Below, in pieces: positions 1-15,370 of a DNA stretch of 64,000 nt (position 1 is the stretch's first letter; the number at the start of each line of letters is the position of its first letter). A model generated the notes under the pieces. That model worked only from the letters and a program-made list of their open reading frames with translations. It made no database searches and was not told the origin of the DNA. Both the position numbers and the translations under genes were made by a program. Source of the stretch: Trametopsis cervina (Eukaryota; Basidiomycota; Agaricomycetes; Polyporales; Irpicaceae); assembly GCA_022385755.1 (NCBI GenBank), contig MU278352.1:62001-126000 (forward strand), in the 5' to 3' direction.

Positions 1-1
1 A

Positions 2-670
2 CCCGTGTCGAAAAAGCCGCGCACAAGCCCTGACCCCTTTGTTGAGTCCAGAGTATCACCGTTGCAACTTACACATCCCCGACCAACCACTCCCCCACGT
101 ACCCCCTCCCCACGGATCCTTGAAGGTCTTGGGAACGCGCGTGGCCCTCCCGTCACACCTGAACAGAACGGTCTACCGACATTAACGGACTTGCTTGCTT
201 CCTCTCGAAGATCGCGCCCTCGGCCGCGGCCTCCATCCCGCAAAAATAGACACAGCTCTGTGGGGACCCACGAGACGGGCGAAAACCCATCGGCCCATGG
301 CGCTCGTGAACCATCCCCAGCTCCAACGGCTACGAGTCGGGCAAGGACAGTCTTCTCGTCGCCCGCTTCAGGCTCTTCCGATTCACCTCAATCTCTGCGA
401 GCGCGTCCGAGGTCCCCGGTCTCCCCGCTATTCCCCAGCACCTTTGCTCCTCCATTTACATCCACGCAGCATGGTGTCGGTGCAGCTGGCTTCGGGGCCA
501 TGGCTGCCAGTCAACATGCGCTCACGAGAGGGAACGGTGGTACGTTTGGCATGGGCTATAGCTCACAGTATGACATAGAGGGCCAGGTTGGGATGGTCAG
601 TGATATTCTCGAAAGAGATGTTGACTTCGATGGGTGGTTGCGCGATATCCCGGAAGTTGATGCGGAGTGA
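2..670 (+). CDS. C-terminal part of an unrecognised fungal protein (5' end outside window)
   Basis: The frame is open from the left edge to TGA at 668-670, about 222 codons, so the start lies outside the window. The sequence is rich in Pro, Ser, Arg and Thr and looks disordered. One compact stretch near residue 60 reads LPTLTDLLASSRR followed by RPRPRPPSRK. The last 30 residues are acidic and less biased (DILERDVDFDGWLRDIP), which suggests a short conserved C-terminal element. I do not recognise a family. The codon pattern and the ordered C-terminus make it more likely a real last exon than a chance reading frame. Confidence 0.6.
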   Translation, partial: PVSKKPRTSPDPFVESRVSPLQLTHPRPTTPPRTPSPRILEGLGNARGPPVTPEQNGLPTLTDLLASSRRSRPRPRPPSRKNRHSSVGTHETGENPSAHGAREPSPAPTATSRARTVFSSPASGSSDSPQSLRARPRSPVSPLFPSTFAPPFTSTQHGVGAAGFGAMAASQHALTRGNGGTFGMGYSSQYDIEGQVGMVSDILERDVDFDGWLRDIPEVDAE

Positions 671-3600
671 CGATGTGACGGTGTCCCCCTTTTTTGTCCA
701 GTCTTGATTGATTATTCCAGTGTTTTGCGCTGTTGTGCTTTGTCCCCCGTTCATTTGACACTGTCTAATCAGTGACGGATGTTAGTTGACAGCCTACTCT
801 CAGAAGGCGCCTTTTCATCATGTGGCTTATAGTGAAGCGTTAGAATTTTTTTCTACAGAGGCTCTGATAATAAAGATATTGTATGACTTGGCAAGCCGAT
901 GTTCATGGAGATCGTTATGTAGAACAGGCTGTACATCCAGGTTGGATAGCGATGCACATCAGTGGAGATGTTGTCCATCGTTTCGCTCACACTACGCGAT
1001 CACGCAGTTCCTACGAAACCGCCGTTGGCGGCAGATTGTAGACGGCTGTTCTGGTAGACGACAATGCTCACTCATTCCCACCTTGCATCGCATTATCTGA
1101 GACGCTGCTCGCGGCTATGGTGAACAGGCGCGGTGCAATTTAAAAGCGTCGATGTAAAGTAACTATCGGTAAGCAATGGTTCTCTCCGGCTGCCGTATGA
1201 GATAGCCCAAATCTTTTCTCTGCTAATGCATTTCCATGAAGAAAATTGCAACGAATTAAAGAGGATAAAACTGGAAGTGGGTTATCAAGTGTCACAGTGA
1301 GTCCACGGTCGCTAAGTACAGATTAGCTGCTTCCGATACATCTCCCCAGCAGATGTAATATAAGGTGATTGCGCGGCGCCTTCACGCTCAGCGTCCGAAT
1401 CATGCGAAAGAAACGCGCTTTCGAGGTAGCTCTGCATCCCGCTCAAGGCCCTTAGATGCATCTAGCGGAGGAGATATGGCCCCACATTTTCCGCCGTTCT
1501 TCTGAGCTTTCGTCTTGCTTCGTTTAGCCCGAGCTCTTTCAATTTTCAAAGTAGCCTTCACTTCCCGCTGTAGGCGCAGACAGAATCAGTTGTGGAGAGA
1601 ACACGACGCGGAGAACAATTACCAATTTGTCCTTGGACGATGGACGGAATTTTGAATCAGACTTTGGAGACGTCTTCCCATGCCACGGTTAGAAGGACGG
1701 ACTAGACGTCGACGTCGTGCAAGGATTGGCGCACCTGTTTCTGAGTGGCTTGACGTTTTTGCGCGATTCTCTTCTTAGATTTTTCTTCTACTGTTCCTGC
1801 AACAGAGCTCGCAATATCCAGCGCCGCATTCTTCCAAGAAACAGATGATCAGCCTAAGCACCGTCAGGTGCACACCTCATCTCACTTTCGAGTCTACAAA
1901 AGTCTTCGGCTGTTTACCTCTCCGTGTCTGTTGTACATCTGCCGACGAATTTGTCTGTCCACGCATCACATAGGCGTACTGATGATGACGGTAATACGGT
2001 GAGATGGGAATCGAATATCAACAGAGCTTCTTACCTGAGCGGTGTAGGGCGGCCGATCTCAGTAGGCTGCTCACAACATGTAAACCTGAACTTCCGGGTT
2101 CCAAAGTTGGCATATGAGATGACGTGTAAACACATGCAAACAATAGACGCGATGATGATAGAACGCGCTGAGCAGCGAAGCACGCCGCGACCCTACACTA
2201 GCACAGCTCGTGCGCTGGCCGTTCATCACCATGATGTTGTTCGAATGCATCCCAAGATGGATGGCGTAACCGTGTGCTTGATGCTCGATTTGAACTATGG
2301 GCGGATCGTTATAGAGGAAATGGAGAACGGCGGTGAGTATCACTCAGCTCACTTCCACACAAAAGTGCACATAATTTCACCATCCTGATATGTATGTAGA
2401 TCAGTACCTTCGAAGATTTTCATCATAATCGTACCTTCTAATTGTATACCATCGTGCACAAGCGACAGTGTGGAACACCTTCCGACAAGCGACGATTGGT
2501 ACGTTTATGACCCGTTTCTGAAGTACGTGCTTCTCTGCTCTATGTTCTGTCTTGCATCTAACGGCTACTTCGCAGTCTCGTATCATATGTCTGACGTAAA
2601 CGGTCGTTTCTTCTGATTTACCTCCACGCTCAGACAGCTCCATGGCTTCTCGAAAGTAATGTCAGCCAAAGTCTGCGAATCATGTACTTTGCGCCGCCGA
2701 ACCTTGCGGAGTCTAAGTTTGAGGCCCAGTGTACGGTTTGAATTCTCAGACGCAGGCCTTTTGTGCATTATGAAATGCATATGGGAGTATAAAGACCCAC
2801 TGAGAGGCAACCTTCAGCGACAGTGCTCAGCTCTTGTCTGGAACCCCTCCCAAGCCCATTCCGACCCGATGTGTTTCAGAAGACAGTGAGCTCACTCATG
2901 TCCGAATGCAAAGGCTCTCCAAGGCTTACACATGTTTCTCAGAGTTTGCTATATCTATCGCCGGTGTGGCCACGCTTACACTATGGTAAGCACTCAGTAT
3001 GACATATACACGCCATACTGAATCGAGCATGTTTCAAGCCGGACGAGATAGTCAGTCTCTGTCGTTATGATGTCTGGGTAGGATGCTGAACAATTCCCAG
3101 ATTGTTTGCGCAAGCACGACTTGTATTTTCAGCCCCAATCATCCTGCTCACTGCACCGGCCCCTCATGCAAGAAGACATGCTGGCAGTAGTGAGCGTTTA
3201 CGTTTCACATTTGTTATTTTTCCTACTCACCATATCGCAGTCGTCAGCCGTCTGAGCAATATTGTGAGTCAGCCCGTATCACGACGAGACGTCATTCCTA
3301 AACCTACTTTAAGCGCCACAGCTGGATGAGTTATGCCCCAGGTGCCTTCAAGGGTAAAAATTTAAAGAAGATGATAGCCGTGGCCCGTAACACATCGCTC
3401 GACTGCGAACTTGACAATCCGCCCCTGACTGTTGTATTCGATCTGATTATATTGTGTACATACTTTTCTGCGTGATGTATCGCATGCTTGATGTATCTTC
3501 GGAACAATATGTGATAGCTCCTTGGAATAACAACAGCCAAGTATTGACGCACTTCTGTGCATGCTGAGCTTCACATTGGGGAGATCGTATACATGCTCGT

Positions 3601-3835
3601 TATACGCCGAAACAAATAATCAGAACACCACGATAATAAGGTTGGTAGGGGGGGAGTAAGGTAAGTGATATGTATAATAAACAAACTGCTGAGAGGTTCC
3701 GCATAGGGTTTAGGATATAATGCTACGGATGGATGAGGACAGTGAATTGCCATAGAATAGTCCCATGCTTGATCATGAAGTGTCGTGGAGGCATAGAGTA
3801 AGAGCGAACAGTCCGCTGGGTGACAACACCGAGCA
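671..3835. other. 3.2 kb without a gene I can support
   Basis: Several open frames of 60-154 codons occur on both strands, but none shows a recognisable domain, a plausible exon chain or coding-like composition. Part must be 3' flank of the leftmost gene and of shugoshin (stop at 3836). No tRNA-like or repeat structure stood out. It could hide a decayed gene, a non-coding RNA or a fast-evolving small gene. Confidence 0.5.
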
Positions 3836-5819
3836 TTAAACAGCCATGCTGTGCCTTCGTAGTTCATCCCCGCCGTCGCCTCGTCTTACACCGGATGTAT
3901 GATGTGCAACACTCCGCCGTCGGGATTCGCTCACCCAGCCGCTCGAGGCATCCGTCACATGTAATCCACCATACTCCGCATCAGCTTGCGCGCCCTCGCT
4001 CTCTTCTTCCTCTGCAACAGGTATATACACCCGCGATTTCTTCCGTTTTACCCCCGCCAATGGTTGCGGCTGTGAGGGAATATCCCCAGCGGTGGAAGGT
4101 ACGGGCGGGGCGTCTACCAAAGACTTACGCGATGGCAGCTCAGATGCTGAGCTACCGCGTTTCGATGATGATGAAGGCGGTGGATCAGGTTTGCGCATTT
4201 TCCTGTGCACGAGTTAAAATTAACGGTCACGTGAAAAGGTGATCACCTACGTATTCAACTTAGGCTCCGCGTAATTCACACTCTTCCTCGTGCGTCTCTC
4301 GCGTCCAGCGGCTTGTGGGTCAGAGTCTGATGCAGGGATTGACAGAAGTGGGCTTGATGATCGTGGAGTAGGAAGCGATGGTCTTTGGTCCGATGTAGTG
4401 CGAGGCAGCTGCGCAGGAGTTGTTACAGGGGTAAGAAAGTTGCGCGCTGCGGCATAAGAAGTTGTGGCCGCAGCGGAAGTGTTTGATATTGGAGGCAGGT
4501 CCGTGTCGGGCGAGCGTTGACGATCACGGTCTAGAAAATGTGGTAAGGAGATTGGAATATTGGGTCGTGAGTACATCACTTACCTGATGTAATTTCGAGG
4601 GTGGCCAATGATGGACGGGGTGGCGGTGAATTTGTAACATCTTTCAACTTTGGCTTCTTCGTCTCGAAAGGGCCAGGGCCATCGTCAGAGTCTCTAGTTC
4701 TTCGTTTCTCTCTATCTCTCCGACTGCTTTCAGCCACGAGTTCTCTGTCTCTGTCGCGTTCCACCTCCTTCTCCCGGTCTCTCTCACGTTCGTCCTTCTC
4801 TCTTGTTTTCTTCTTCTTGTCTCTTCTCGTGATCGTCATCGCGATGGGTTCTTCATCTTCATCTTCATCCATCGGCTCCGTAGCACTGATGGCTGCGATG
4901 ACCTCCTCTTCTTCATCCAGAGCTGCCTCTCTGCGCAAAGGCGACCCAAACGCGGGGCTTGGAGGACGCGCTGGCACGGCTTCGGACACGGTCACAGCCA
5001 CCTTTGCTGTGAGAAGTCCACTCTGTCTTCGAGTAGGCTTTCGCTTCCCAGCTTTGCTCAACTCCTCGTCAAAATGGACAAGAGTTATCTCCTCGACTTC
5101 GCGTGCGAGTGAAGCCCTAGGCTTGCTCTTCCGTCTTTGGGGTGTAGGGCTTGGCGTGGGTTCCCCCACAAAAACAATTGCATCGTCTTCCTGCTCCTCG
5201 TCTTCAACGATACCCGGTATAGTAGGCGCCCTGGCCAAGCGGGGCACTGTGGGAGAACTATTGGGATTTGGCGGAGGGCGGCGAGCACGTGGCGGGGCAG
5301 ATTGTTCTGGTGTTGTAGATGCTTGCTGTGATATGTTGAATGATTTCCGCATGTGGCCAAAATGCTTCATCAAGGCGTGGGTCTGCAGGGGACGTGAGCA
5401 AGAGACGCATAGTAATAGCTCTACTACGCACAGCAGACTCCGCATCTGCTAGCATCTTTCTAGACTTATCTCGCTCTTTCTTCAGCTGAGAAGCCAACGC
5501 TATCTCAGAGGCGCGCAGTCGTAGGTTTTCAACATAAAGGGTGGAAATCTGGGCGTTCAGCTCTTCGATGCGAACGCTTAATGTTGAGTTGAGTCTGGAC
5601 ACATACATGGTAAGCATTTAAATCTGAGAGAAATGGCTACTCGCGTACTTCGTTATGTGCTTGTTAGCGAGGAGGAACTTCTTCTTGACTGCAGCGTGTT
5701 CGATAACGAGTGAGTACTGCAGATCGAACCAAATTGGGCAGACACTCACAAGTTTCGAATTCGAGGAGGGTGTCGTTTTGGTGCGTGTCTACAGACAGCC
5801 GTGATTGTCTTCTGCTCAT
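3836..5819 (-). CDS. SGO1: Shugoshin, centromeric cohesin protector
   Basis: Six exons: 5819-5750, 5688-5649, 5594-5432, 5382-4584, 4530-4251 and 4202-3836, giving 572 residues. The N-terminal coiled coil (about residues 22-80) carries FKKKFLLANKHITKLN and IEELNAQISTLYVENLRLR, typical of the shugoshin dimerisation and PP2A-binding region. A second conserved patch, HALMKHFGHMRKSFNI, follows. The middle is disordered, with acidic runs and an RDRE-rich block. The C-terminal SGO motif RRTRKSVNYAEPKLNTKMRKP sits near residue 440 and spans the last intron. The protein ends RRHSMAV. Shugoshins recruit PP2A-B56 to centromeres to keep cohesin from early removal. Introns are 48-61 nt, all GT-AG. It is divergent from PRP4. 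Confidence 0.93.
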
Positions 5820-6272
5820 CGCATCTGGTGTTACACAATCAATGCGCGGTGTTGTGGCCGGCGGGAACCACGAACGGGACGAGCGGACTGGCTGCTTGGT
5901 CTTAGGTCACGTGGCTGTGTACAAATGGTTCGGTTCGAATGAACTCAGTCGCGCAACGCAGCACGGTTCGCTTTACTACGACTTAGCGCTGCATATAACG
6001 CTTACAATATCTTAAGAACACGTATTCTGGCTATGTGGGCATGGTCACCTCGAATGCAAATTTGACTATTTTGTGACTCTCGTTGTGAGAGAAAAGACTC
6101 AGAACACTACATCTTTCGTGGGTTCCGAACTTGAAGCGCGTCTAAACTCAATAGCAGCGCGCCAACTGACCTCATCCCCTCTTCAACGACAACCACTGCT
6201 ACGCGACACACGATCTTATCGTCACGCCTGTTTCTCATCGTGCGGCCATCTGTAACAAACAGTGCTTAGAAA
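5820..6272. promoter_or_regulatory. Shared intergenic promoter region of SGO1 and PRP4
   Basis: This 453-bp gap separates the start codons of two divergent genes, so both promoters must lie here or overlap the first exons. I see no clear TATA box close to either ATG, as expected of housekeeping genes. A tRNA-like look at 5930-5945 was considered and rejected. Confidence 0.6.
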
Positions 6273-8829
<2,557 letters not shown>

Positions 8830-9095
8830 TTTGGCCAGCATCTTTGCATTCCTCAATGTATTAATAACTAAACAGTATAATCAGCTCGGATTTGTCTAAT
8901 CTCCTCGCTGATTGTGGCCCCAGGAGCTTTAATGCCATTGTATGGCCGCAATCCCACAGCCGTGTACGTCTTTCCATGGTCCGAGGGGCCGGTTAACTCC
9001 ACATGGGTAGACAGCGCTGTACCCTATCTGCAACTGCTCAAATAGTGCCCCACCACCCGCCTTTCGTATGCATTCCTGCGTGCAACCTTGTCGAC

Positions 9096-10845
9096 ATGCC
9101 CCCCACAAAACTCCCTGCGTTCGATGAACTCCCAAACTTCCATGAATATACCGGCTGCGCATGGAGTGTATGGGGCAAAGACGACGAGCTAGGCACCGTC
9201 AATCTCTTGACTGAAGAAGTAGTAGCCGAAGCAGCAAAAGAGATAAAGTACGCCTATTCCCATGTTGCTTGTACCTACTCTCGTGGATCATTTGTAGACT
9301 AGGCAAGCTCATCAACCTGAATTTGTAAGTTTCTTTTGCATTTTTTTTTTCTCATTTTACCGTCGACCCAAGCTGAAACATATCGTTAAGGCCACTCAAC
9401 TTCCCGGGAAAGGTTAGAACGAATACTCGTACGAGACTGTCACAGGACTGAATACAATGAGCACAGCCCTCGTTTGGTCGTCAGCCTCCAGTTCATAACC
9501 AATGGATGCTGAATTCGGCGGCCAATGACGACTCGCTGACGATTGTAAGTGTTGTACTGGTGATTACCGGCCCACTGGCTATGACGCCTCCTTTTCTACA
9601 ACAGAACACCCAGTCGGGGACGCAGTGGGATGGCATGCGTCATTTCGGTATCTTCAGCGGCTACGACGTTTTCTATAATAAGTAGGACCTCATGAAGTAA
9701 CTGACGATGACAGGGAGGCTGACCGAGACTGTCCAGTACATCATCGGATGCGTTAGCGAGAGGTCACGTCTTCATCACAGATCCTGAGGAGATTGACCGT
9801 GACAAGATTCGATTGGGTATTCACAGTGAGCTTTGATACTGCCATTCTCATGCGAAGCATAGCTCACTTTCGGGCAGACTGGGCTCAACACGGAATCTGT
9901 GGGAGAGGCGTCCTTCTGGACATGATCAAATTCTACACAGAAAACGGCACTAAGCCCTTACCGTACGACCCTTGGGAATCTTATGCCATTCCAGTGAAAG
10001 ACCTGGAAGCATGTGCCAAGCAAGAAGGCATCACGTTCAAGGTCGGTGACATCCTGCTTTTACGGGTCGGATGGACGCAGAGATGGCTTGGTGCAACGCG
10101 GGCCGTGAGAGACGCTTTGCATACAAAGTATGAATAGTAAGCGGAGGTTCTATCTTCTAGGTTGATCCATCTCCGACGTTGTATGCAGCGCTGGAATTGA
10201 GCAGTCGGAGGACATGAAGAGATTCCTCTGGTATGATCACTGCCATACTCAGATAACTGCCTCTCATAGATTTCAGGAATAATCACTTTGCTGCAATCGC
10301 TTCTGATCAGCCCACGCTCGAGGTCAGTCGCCTATACGTACGTAGTAGGAGCATATCTCATTTCCCTGTCCTCTAGCGCTGGCCACTTCCTGAAGGTTCT
10401 CGGTACCTACACTCGGTAAGCTTGTACTCCGTCTCCCTGTTCACCTGCACTGAGATGGGCCACGTCAGACCATCCTAGGGTAAGCCGGATTTTCTTAATG
10501 CCACCTCGCCTGTCACTCACAGCATGTTGATAGACTTTGGGGTATGCCGATCGGTCAGTACATTCCTGTTCTTCCAGATTCTGCCCGCTCACCTTCTTGT
10601 TAGGCGAGTTCTTTGATCTCGAGAAGCTTGCAGAGGCCTGCGGCGCAGCGAACAGATATACATTTTTCTTCAGCTCGTGGCCCCTCAATGTGTATGTGCC
10701 CATGCATGTGTGCCATGTCCTTGACCTCATGGTGTATGATATCTCTAGACTTGGTGGTGTTGCCAGCCCACCCAACGCAGCGGTAAGAATTTCTACCGTT
10801 CCGCCGCGATACACATCACTAAAGAGCTCAAAGGCCTATTTGTAA
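9096..10845 (+). CDS. Cyclase-family (kynurenine formamidase-like) hydrolase
   Basis: Fourteen exons: 9096-9247, 9298-9324, 9391-9412, 9467-9544, 9605-9681, 9737-9825, 9878-10136, 10189-10230, 10277-10322, 10377-10415, 10469-10479, 10534-10553, 10604-10691 and 10749-10845; 348 residues. Motifs that fix the frame are SVWGKDDELGTVNLL, NTQSGTQWDGMRHFG, NWAQHGICGRGVLLD and LLLRVGWTQRW. The family (Pfam Cyclase) is metal-dependent; bacterial kynurenine formamidases use HxGTHxDxxxH, and here the first two His are Gln, as I recall for fungal members. The substrate is unknown. No signal peptide is seen, so it is likely cytosolic. One exon is only 11 nt. The 3' end is uncertain: an alternative intron from 10783 to 10826 would move the stop to 10865. 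Confidence 0.85.
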
Positions 10846-11592
10846 AGATGATGAAGTGGCTGTAAGTCGGAATAAGTCGGAGCACGGCTGATGTCGTTGT
10901 AATATCAAGACGGATTTTTCCAAATACAATTCCAAATTCCAGCAATACACCTGCATATCGAAACGAGCTCATATGTGTTAGTGATCTATCCAAAGAGAAG
11001 GGGGTCCGTTTTTCTCCAAAGTTGCGAGATTGAGTGGTTAGATTGTAGCAGAGCAATGTGCTATCAAATTGGGACCACTGGCACATAGATATACCAGCGC
11101 GACGTTCCACCACTAGCACAATCACACAGCGAAAGTGATAGTTGTGTCTCGGTCGAATTCGTTTTCACTACCAAACAATGGTTGTGAAATATTCACAATC
11201 GAACGCATTCTATAAGTAACCTTGTCCATTCGATTGGAATGTCGATACGTCCCCTTCAAGAGGGTCTGTATGAACTGGACTTCGGCGAACGATCAGTACA
11301 GATGTTAAGGCCTGCGAACTACGGTTGAACTGCAGAAGATCGGTCGAAATGTGCTCACATGCCCCGCGACTCATCTCCATCTAAATGCACACCGGATCGC
11401 AAAGAAAGGAAGCCCCTCGAGAGGGGCAAAATGTATAGAGAGACAGATAAATAATACATATTCCGAATAAAAACCACAGCAGGACTACAACGGTGCACAG
11501 ACACATACACAATCGTTTTACAACAATCCAGACTACTCCTACTCCCACACCCGCCACTCTATACAGCTATTGATCAGACTCGCACTAGCACC
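10846..11592. other. Convergent intergenic region, nothing recognised
   Basis: It lies between the stops of the cyclase gene and the first S53 peptidase gene and must hold both 3' untranslated ends. Frames of about 100 codons exist but show no domain or codon signal. Confidence 0.5.
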
Positions 11593-13427
11593 TTAGAGGC
11601 CAGCGGCGCTGAGGAGCGCGGCAAAGTTGGGCGTGCCGAGGCCGGTCGCGGGGTCCCATCCCTTGGTGGCAGGGAAGCCCTGGGTGTTGCAGCCGGGGTT
11701 CGAGCCGGAGGTGGTGTCGTGGAACGCGCCGGGGTTGGCGTACAGGAAGGGGTTGAGGAAGCCGAGGACGTTCGATCCAGCGGCGAGGAGACGGTCGTTC
11801 ACGAGCGCAATGACCGACGCAAAGATGGGCGAGGACGCGGAGGTACCGAAGATAATCTCCGAGCGGCCGTTCACGATGATCTCGACGTTGGTGCCGATGG
11901 CGGCGACGTCAGGGTAGGCGCGACCGGAGGTGTTGAACTTTCCACGGTTGGTCGAGCCGAGGGTGGAGAGGTAGGACTGGACGGCGGAGGCTTGGTAGGA
12001 GGGGATGCCGAAGTAGTTGGAGAAGCCGCCGGAGGAGTAGGTGCCAGCGGTCTCGCCAGAGGTGCCGGAGAGAGTGGTGGCACCAACGTTGGTAATGAAG
12101 GGGCAGCCGGCGGGGAAGGACGGGACGAAGGTGGTGCAACGCTCGCCGGGCTGGCCACCGCCAACACCGCCGTCACCAGAGGCGAAGAGGATGGAGACAC
12201 CACGAGCACCGAGCTGCGCGTAAGCATTGCACAATTTAGTGGCCAAGGCGCGGGAAATGTCGGACTCGTCGTTGCCGTACGAGGTGGTGAGGACCTGGGG
12301 CGGGTTGCTCTCGTTCAGGACGAAGTTGACGGTGTCGAGGAAGCCCTCAAGGCCGCCATCCTGGAAGTTGTTGCCGACGGAGATGAAAGTTGTCGGGATG
12401 CCAGTGGCGACACCAACGGTGTACTGGATATCGAGGTTAGCCTCGTCTCCAGCCTGGCCGGAGCCCTGGGGGTTTGAGCCGCCGTCGAGCGTCTGGAGCT
12501 TGAACGCAGTGGACGAAGGGATATCGGGACGGAATTGCTTGAGGAACGTGGTCAGGTCCTTCTGGCTCGCGAACTGGCCGATGTAGCCGGAGACACCAAT
12601 TTGGCTGCCGGCGCCGGAGGAGGGCGCGGTGGGGAGGCCGTAGAGGGATTGAACGCAAGGAGGGGTGATGGCGTTGCCGTTGCAGGTGGCACGCGCGTGC
12701 AGGCTCTCGGTCGCGCGCTCAGCGTGGTTGTTCAGAACCGCGGAGTGCATGATGGGGCGGACACCCTTCGGGTTCGGGAACCTGTGCGCATACAATTTAG
12801 TCCCAGACGTTGATCATAGCGGGAAAGGTACTCACGTGACGGTGGGGTGAACGAGCTCAATGTGCTCCTTCAGGTCAGCGGGGATGGAGTAGCTGAGTGT
12901 ACGGACGGTCTGCTTTTGGGTCTGGGGGTGGGTGAAGACGGAGAAGTCGGCGTCGAAGATCTCGTTCGCCTTGGAGACTGGGATGTTCACGCTGAGCCAG
13001 TCGCCGGCAGAGGTGAGCTGGTCAGCCTGGAGGCCGTTCTCCTTGAGCCAGGTGTTAACCTTGTCAACGGTCTCAGCGGACGGAGCGGCGAAGTCCTCTG
13101 CCTGTAGAGCAATAAAATTGGCGAGTTAGCAACCTAAATATTGTGCGGCTGAAGAGGCGGTGTGCGTACCTCGCGCTTAGTGAGATGCTCGCGGTAGTTC
13201 GCGCTCTTGGGGTCGCTGACATCGTAGAGCTTGTCAATGAGGCCGGACATGTCCTTCTGGACGAGCGCAATGCGCAGCTTGATCGACTCATCAGCGGGTG
13301 CAGCAGCGGTCTTGACATAGCCGGAGGGCGCAGACTGCAGAGACTCGTGCACGGTGAGGGTGCGGGCCTGGGGCTTGGCGAGAGCCAGCGAGACGAACGC
13401 GGCGAGGATGAGGATGCGGGAGACCAT
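11593..13427 (-). CDS. Secreted S53 peptidase (sedolisin, tripeptidyl-peptidase type), copy A
   Basis: Three exons, 13427-13170, 13101-12836 and 12781-11593, give 570 residues. A signal peptide (MVSRILILAAFVSLALA) leads into a pro-kumamolisin propeptide. The peptidase domain shows the family's catalytic Glu and Asp in GDEANLDIQY (about E288, D292), the oxyanion Asp in FASGDGG (about D378) and the nucleophile Ser in FGTSASSP (about S489). Sedolisins are acid proteases secreted for protein digestion. The protein closely resembles copy B at 24164-26265 and shares its first two introns in position and phase. The 1.19-kb last exon lacks the five introns found there. A TATA box lies about 95 bp upstream. 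Confidence 0.95.
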
Positions 13428-13520
13428 CTTGTCCGGTGTGTGAGAAGGGTAGTTGGGAACTAGTTCTCAAAGTAAAGGAGGAAGAGGTGGTGAGGCTCTC
13501 TCTGGCCTTCTCCAGCCACC

Positions 13521-13527
13521 TTTTATA
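13521..13527 (-). promoter_or_regulatory. TATA box of S53 peptidase A
   Basis: TATAAAA on the minus strand, about 95 bp upstream of the start codon at 13427. The distance suits a fungal TATA box with a short 5' leader and fits a regulated, highly expressed secretory gene. Confidence 0.6.
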
Positions 13528-15370
13528 CCTCCATTCCAAAGTACCAACACGCCATGACATGCGCGAGCAAGAATGGCGATGACGGCAGGACACAAGACGG
13601 CCCGCGTGCGCAACGGCGTCGGCGTACTTCTCGCAGCGAGATAACGACAGAGGGAGCCCACGCGGATTTGTGTGTGCGTGAACCATGGGGACCAACTCTG
13701 GGTTGCTGGGTTGCGGGATGGCGCTAATCAGGGCGAACGCAGGGGGTGGTGGATCCGGCACTGCTCGCCCACATGTGTGCTCGTAGGAGAATCGCGTGTG
13801 TCACATTTTGGCACTGGAAAGTGTCGCGGGGACGCAGCGTGGATGCCCTGCGCCATGCTATTGCAATCCCGGTCAATTCACCGTGCTGGTGATGACAAGA
13901 GAGCACGCACAGTTGACGTTGTGCCTCGAAGGATGTGCCGCGGTACTGGTTTGCGGGTCTGAATGCTTTGAACGATCGTCGTCGCGCGCAGAGGGGCTGC
14001 TTCGATTATTGTGAATGCGTTCCACAGAAGAATACCGCCGTTGTCTGCCTGCCCGAGATCGCCCTCCTACCACTACGCCAGCGTGGACATAACATCAGCG
14101 CGCATAACTCGAGAGCCCATCAGGCAAGTATAAGCTGTGTGAGCGCACAACCCCGCCGCGGGACGTCCATTCAGTGGAGTCGTGATCTGCAGGGGGGCAC
14201 ATGGCATCCGAGGCCTTCGCCCACAAAAATAGAACACACCCGCTTTGTTGTTGTTCTTGGCCTCGGGAGAGTGCTCGAGTCTTATCTCGCACAATCACAT
14301 TCAGGCAGCGAGTGGTAGGCAGGCGGGAGAGAGACAACGTCCGGATACCCGGTCGTGATCATTATCGAAGGAGAGAAACCGTTGCTGTGTATCTCCAACG
14401 CCACGAAGGCGGGCGTTTGGCATCGCTCACGCAGAATAGACTGCCCCGCAGGGGGGATGCCAAGCTGATCGACGCGAGGTGGAGGCTATTCCGGGAGAGA
14501 CTGTTCAAGCGCGAGCCTGCAGGCGTGGTGTGCATCTGTTGGTAGATAAGTCGTCAGTGATGCGGAAGCAGGTTAGACGACAATCCGACCCCGGTCTCGC
14601 GCTAAGTGAACTCACTTGAATTCCTTATGCCGGTGATCGTGCTGCTACACAAGCTTGACATGCGCATAGCAATATCGGGGGAACAACCAACATACGCATA
14701 TGATTGCGCAATCCTGCGCAAGGAGATTATGGTCATACTGCCTTCCGCGTATTGTGCAACTTATGAAGGTCGTGTGCAGGAAAGACCGCGCATTTGATCA
14801 ACGTCGCAAGCAACATACAACCTCTCAAGCGCCGTGTGATGGGTGTCGACCCATAATAGGAAACGCTTCTAGTTGCACGCAACATCACATCACTGATCGC
14901 CGTTCGATCCGTTGGCCGGCGACGAGGTGCTGATGGTTGTGCGATTCATGCAGGAGGCAGTGTAAGTACGCTACTGTGGACGGGATCGTCGACGGATTGT
15001 CGTCGCTTTGTTTCGTCGGTTTGCCTTGGAAGATTTGCCCGGGAAGGCGATAACCGAATGATGCATGATCTATGATCGCACATAAGTGGTTATCGGAGTC
15101 CCGTCGATTCGTGCATCCGTTCACAGACCACCACCAAACTTTGAGGGCCGCGAGAAACGGGTGCGTGAGTGGTGGTACGCGACTCAGAGGGTGGGCAAGT
15201 CGGAAAGTCATGCGTAGAGGCGTAAAGGTAAAACAAACTCATGACGCCATGCCCATTCTAACAAGAACAGAATAGTGTACGACAAGACTAGTGATGTGCA
15301 ACAATACAGCGATTGAAACGAGCGCGTAGCAATGTAAGAGTATCCGAGCTCCTCCACCTCCAAAATTCGC
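13528..15370. other. Long upstream region of S53 peptidase A, no gene seen
   Basis: This 1.8-kb region lies between the promoter of peptidase A and the 3' end of the next minus-strand gene. It is GC-rich, with open frames up to about 127 codons that look like chance. It may hold control sites for the regulated peptidase gene. I could not assign any. Confidence 0.45.

Noticed and set aside
1924..2388. 154-codon plus-strand open frame in the gene-poor left region
   Set aside because: Its start is GTG, no motif or exon partner is visible, and the composition looks random.
4601..5452. 283-codon plus-strand frame opposite shugoshin
   Set aside because: It is the antisense shadow of the Glu/Arg-rich shugoshin middle region, giving a Ser/Leu-rich translation with no domain.
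5925..5950. GGTTCGAAT resembling a tRNA T-loop
   Set aside because: No acceptor stem, D arm or anticodon arm can be folded around it at the right spacing.
11719..12477. 252-codon plus-strand Gly/Glu/Val-rich frame
   Set aside because: Antisense shadow of the S53 peptidase A last exon; similar shadows occur opposite peptidase B.
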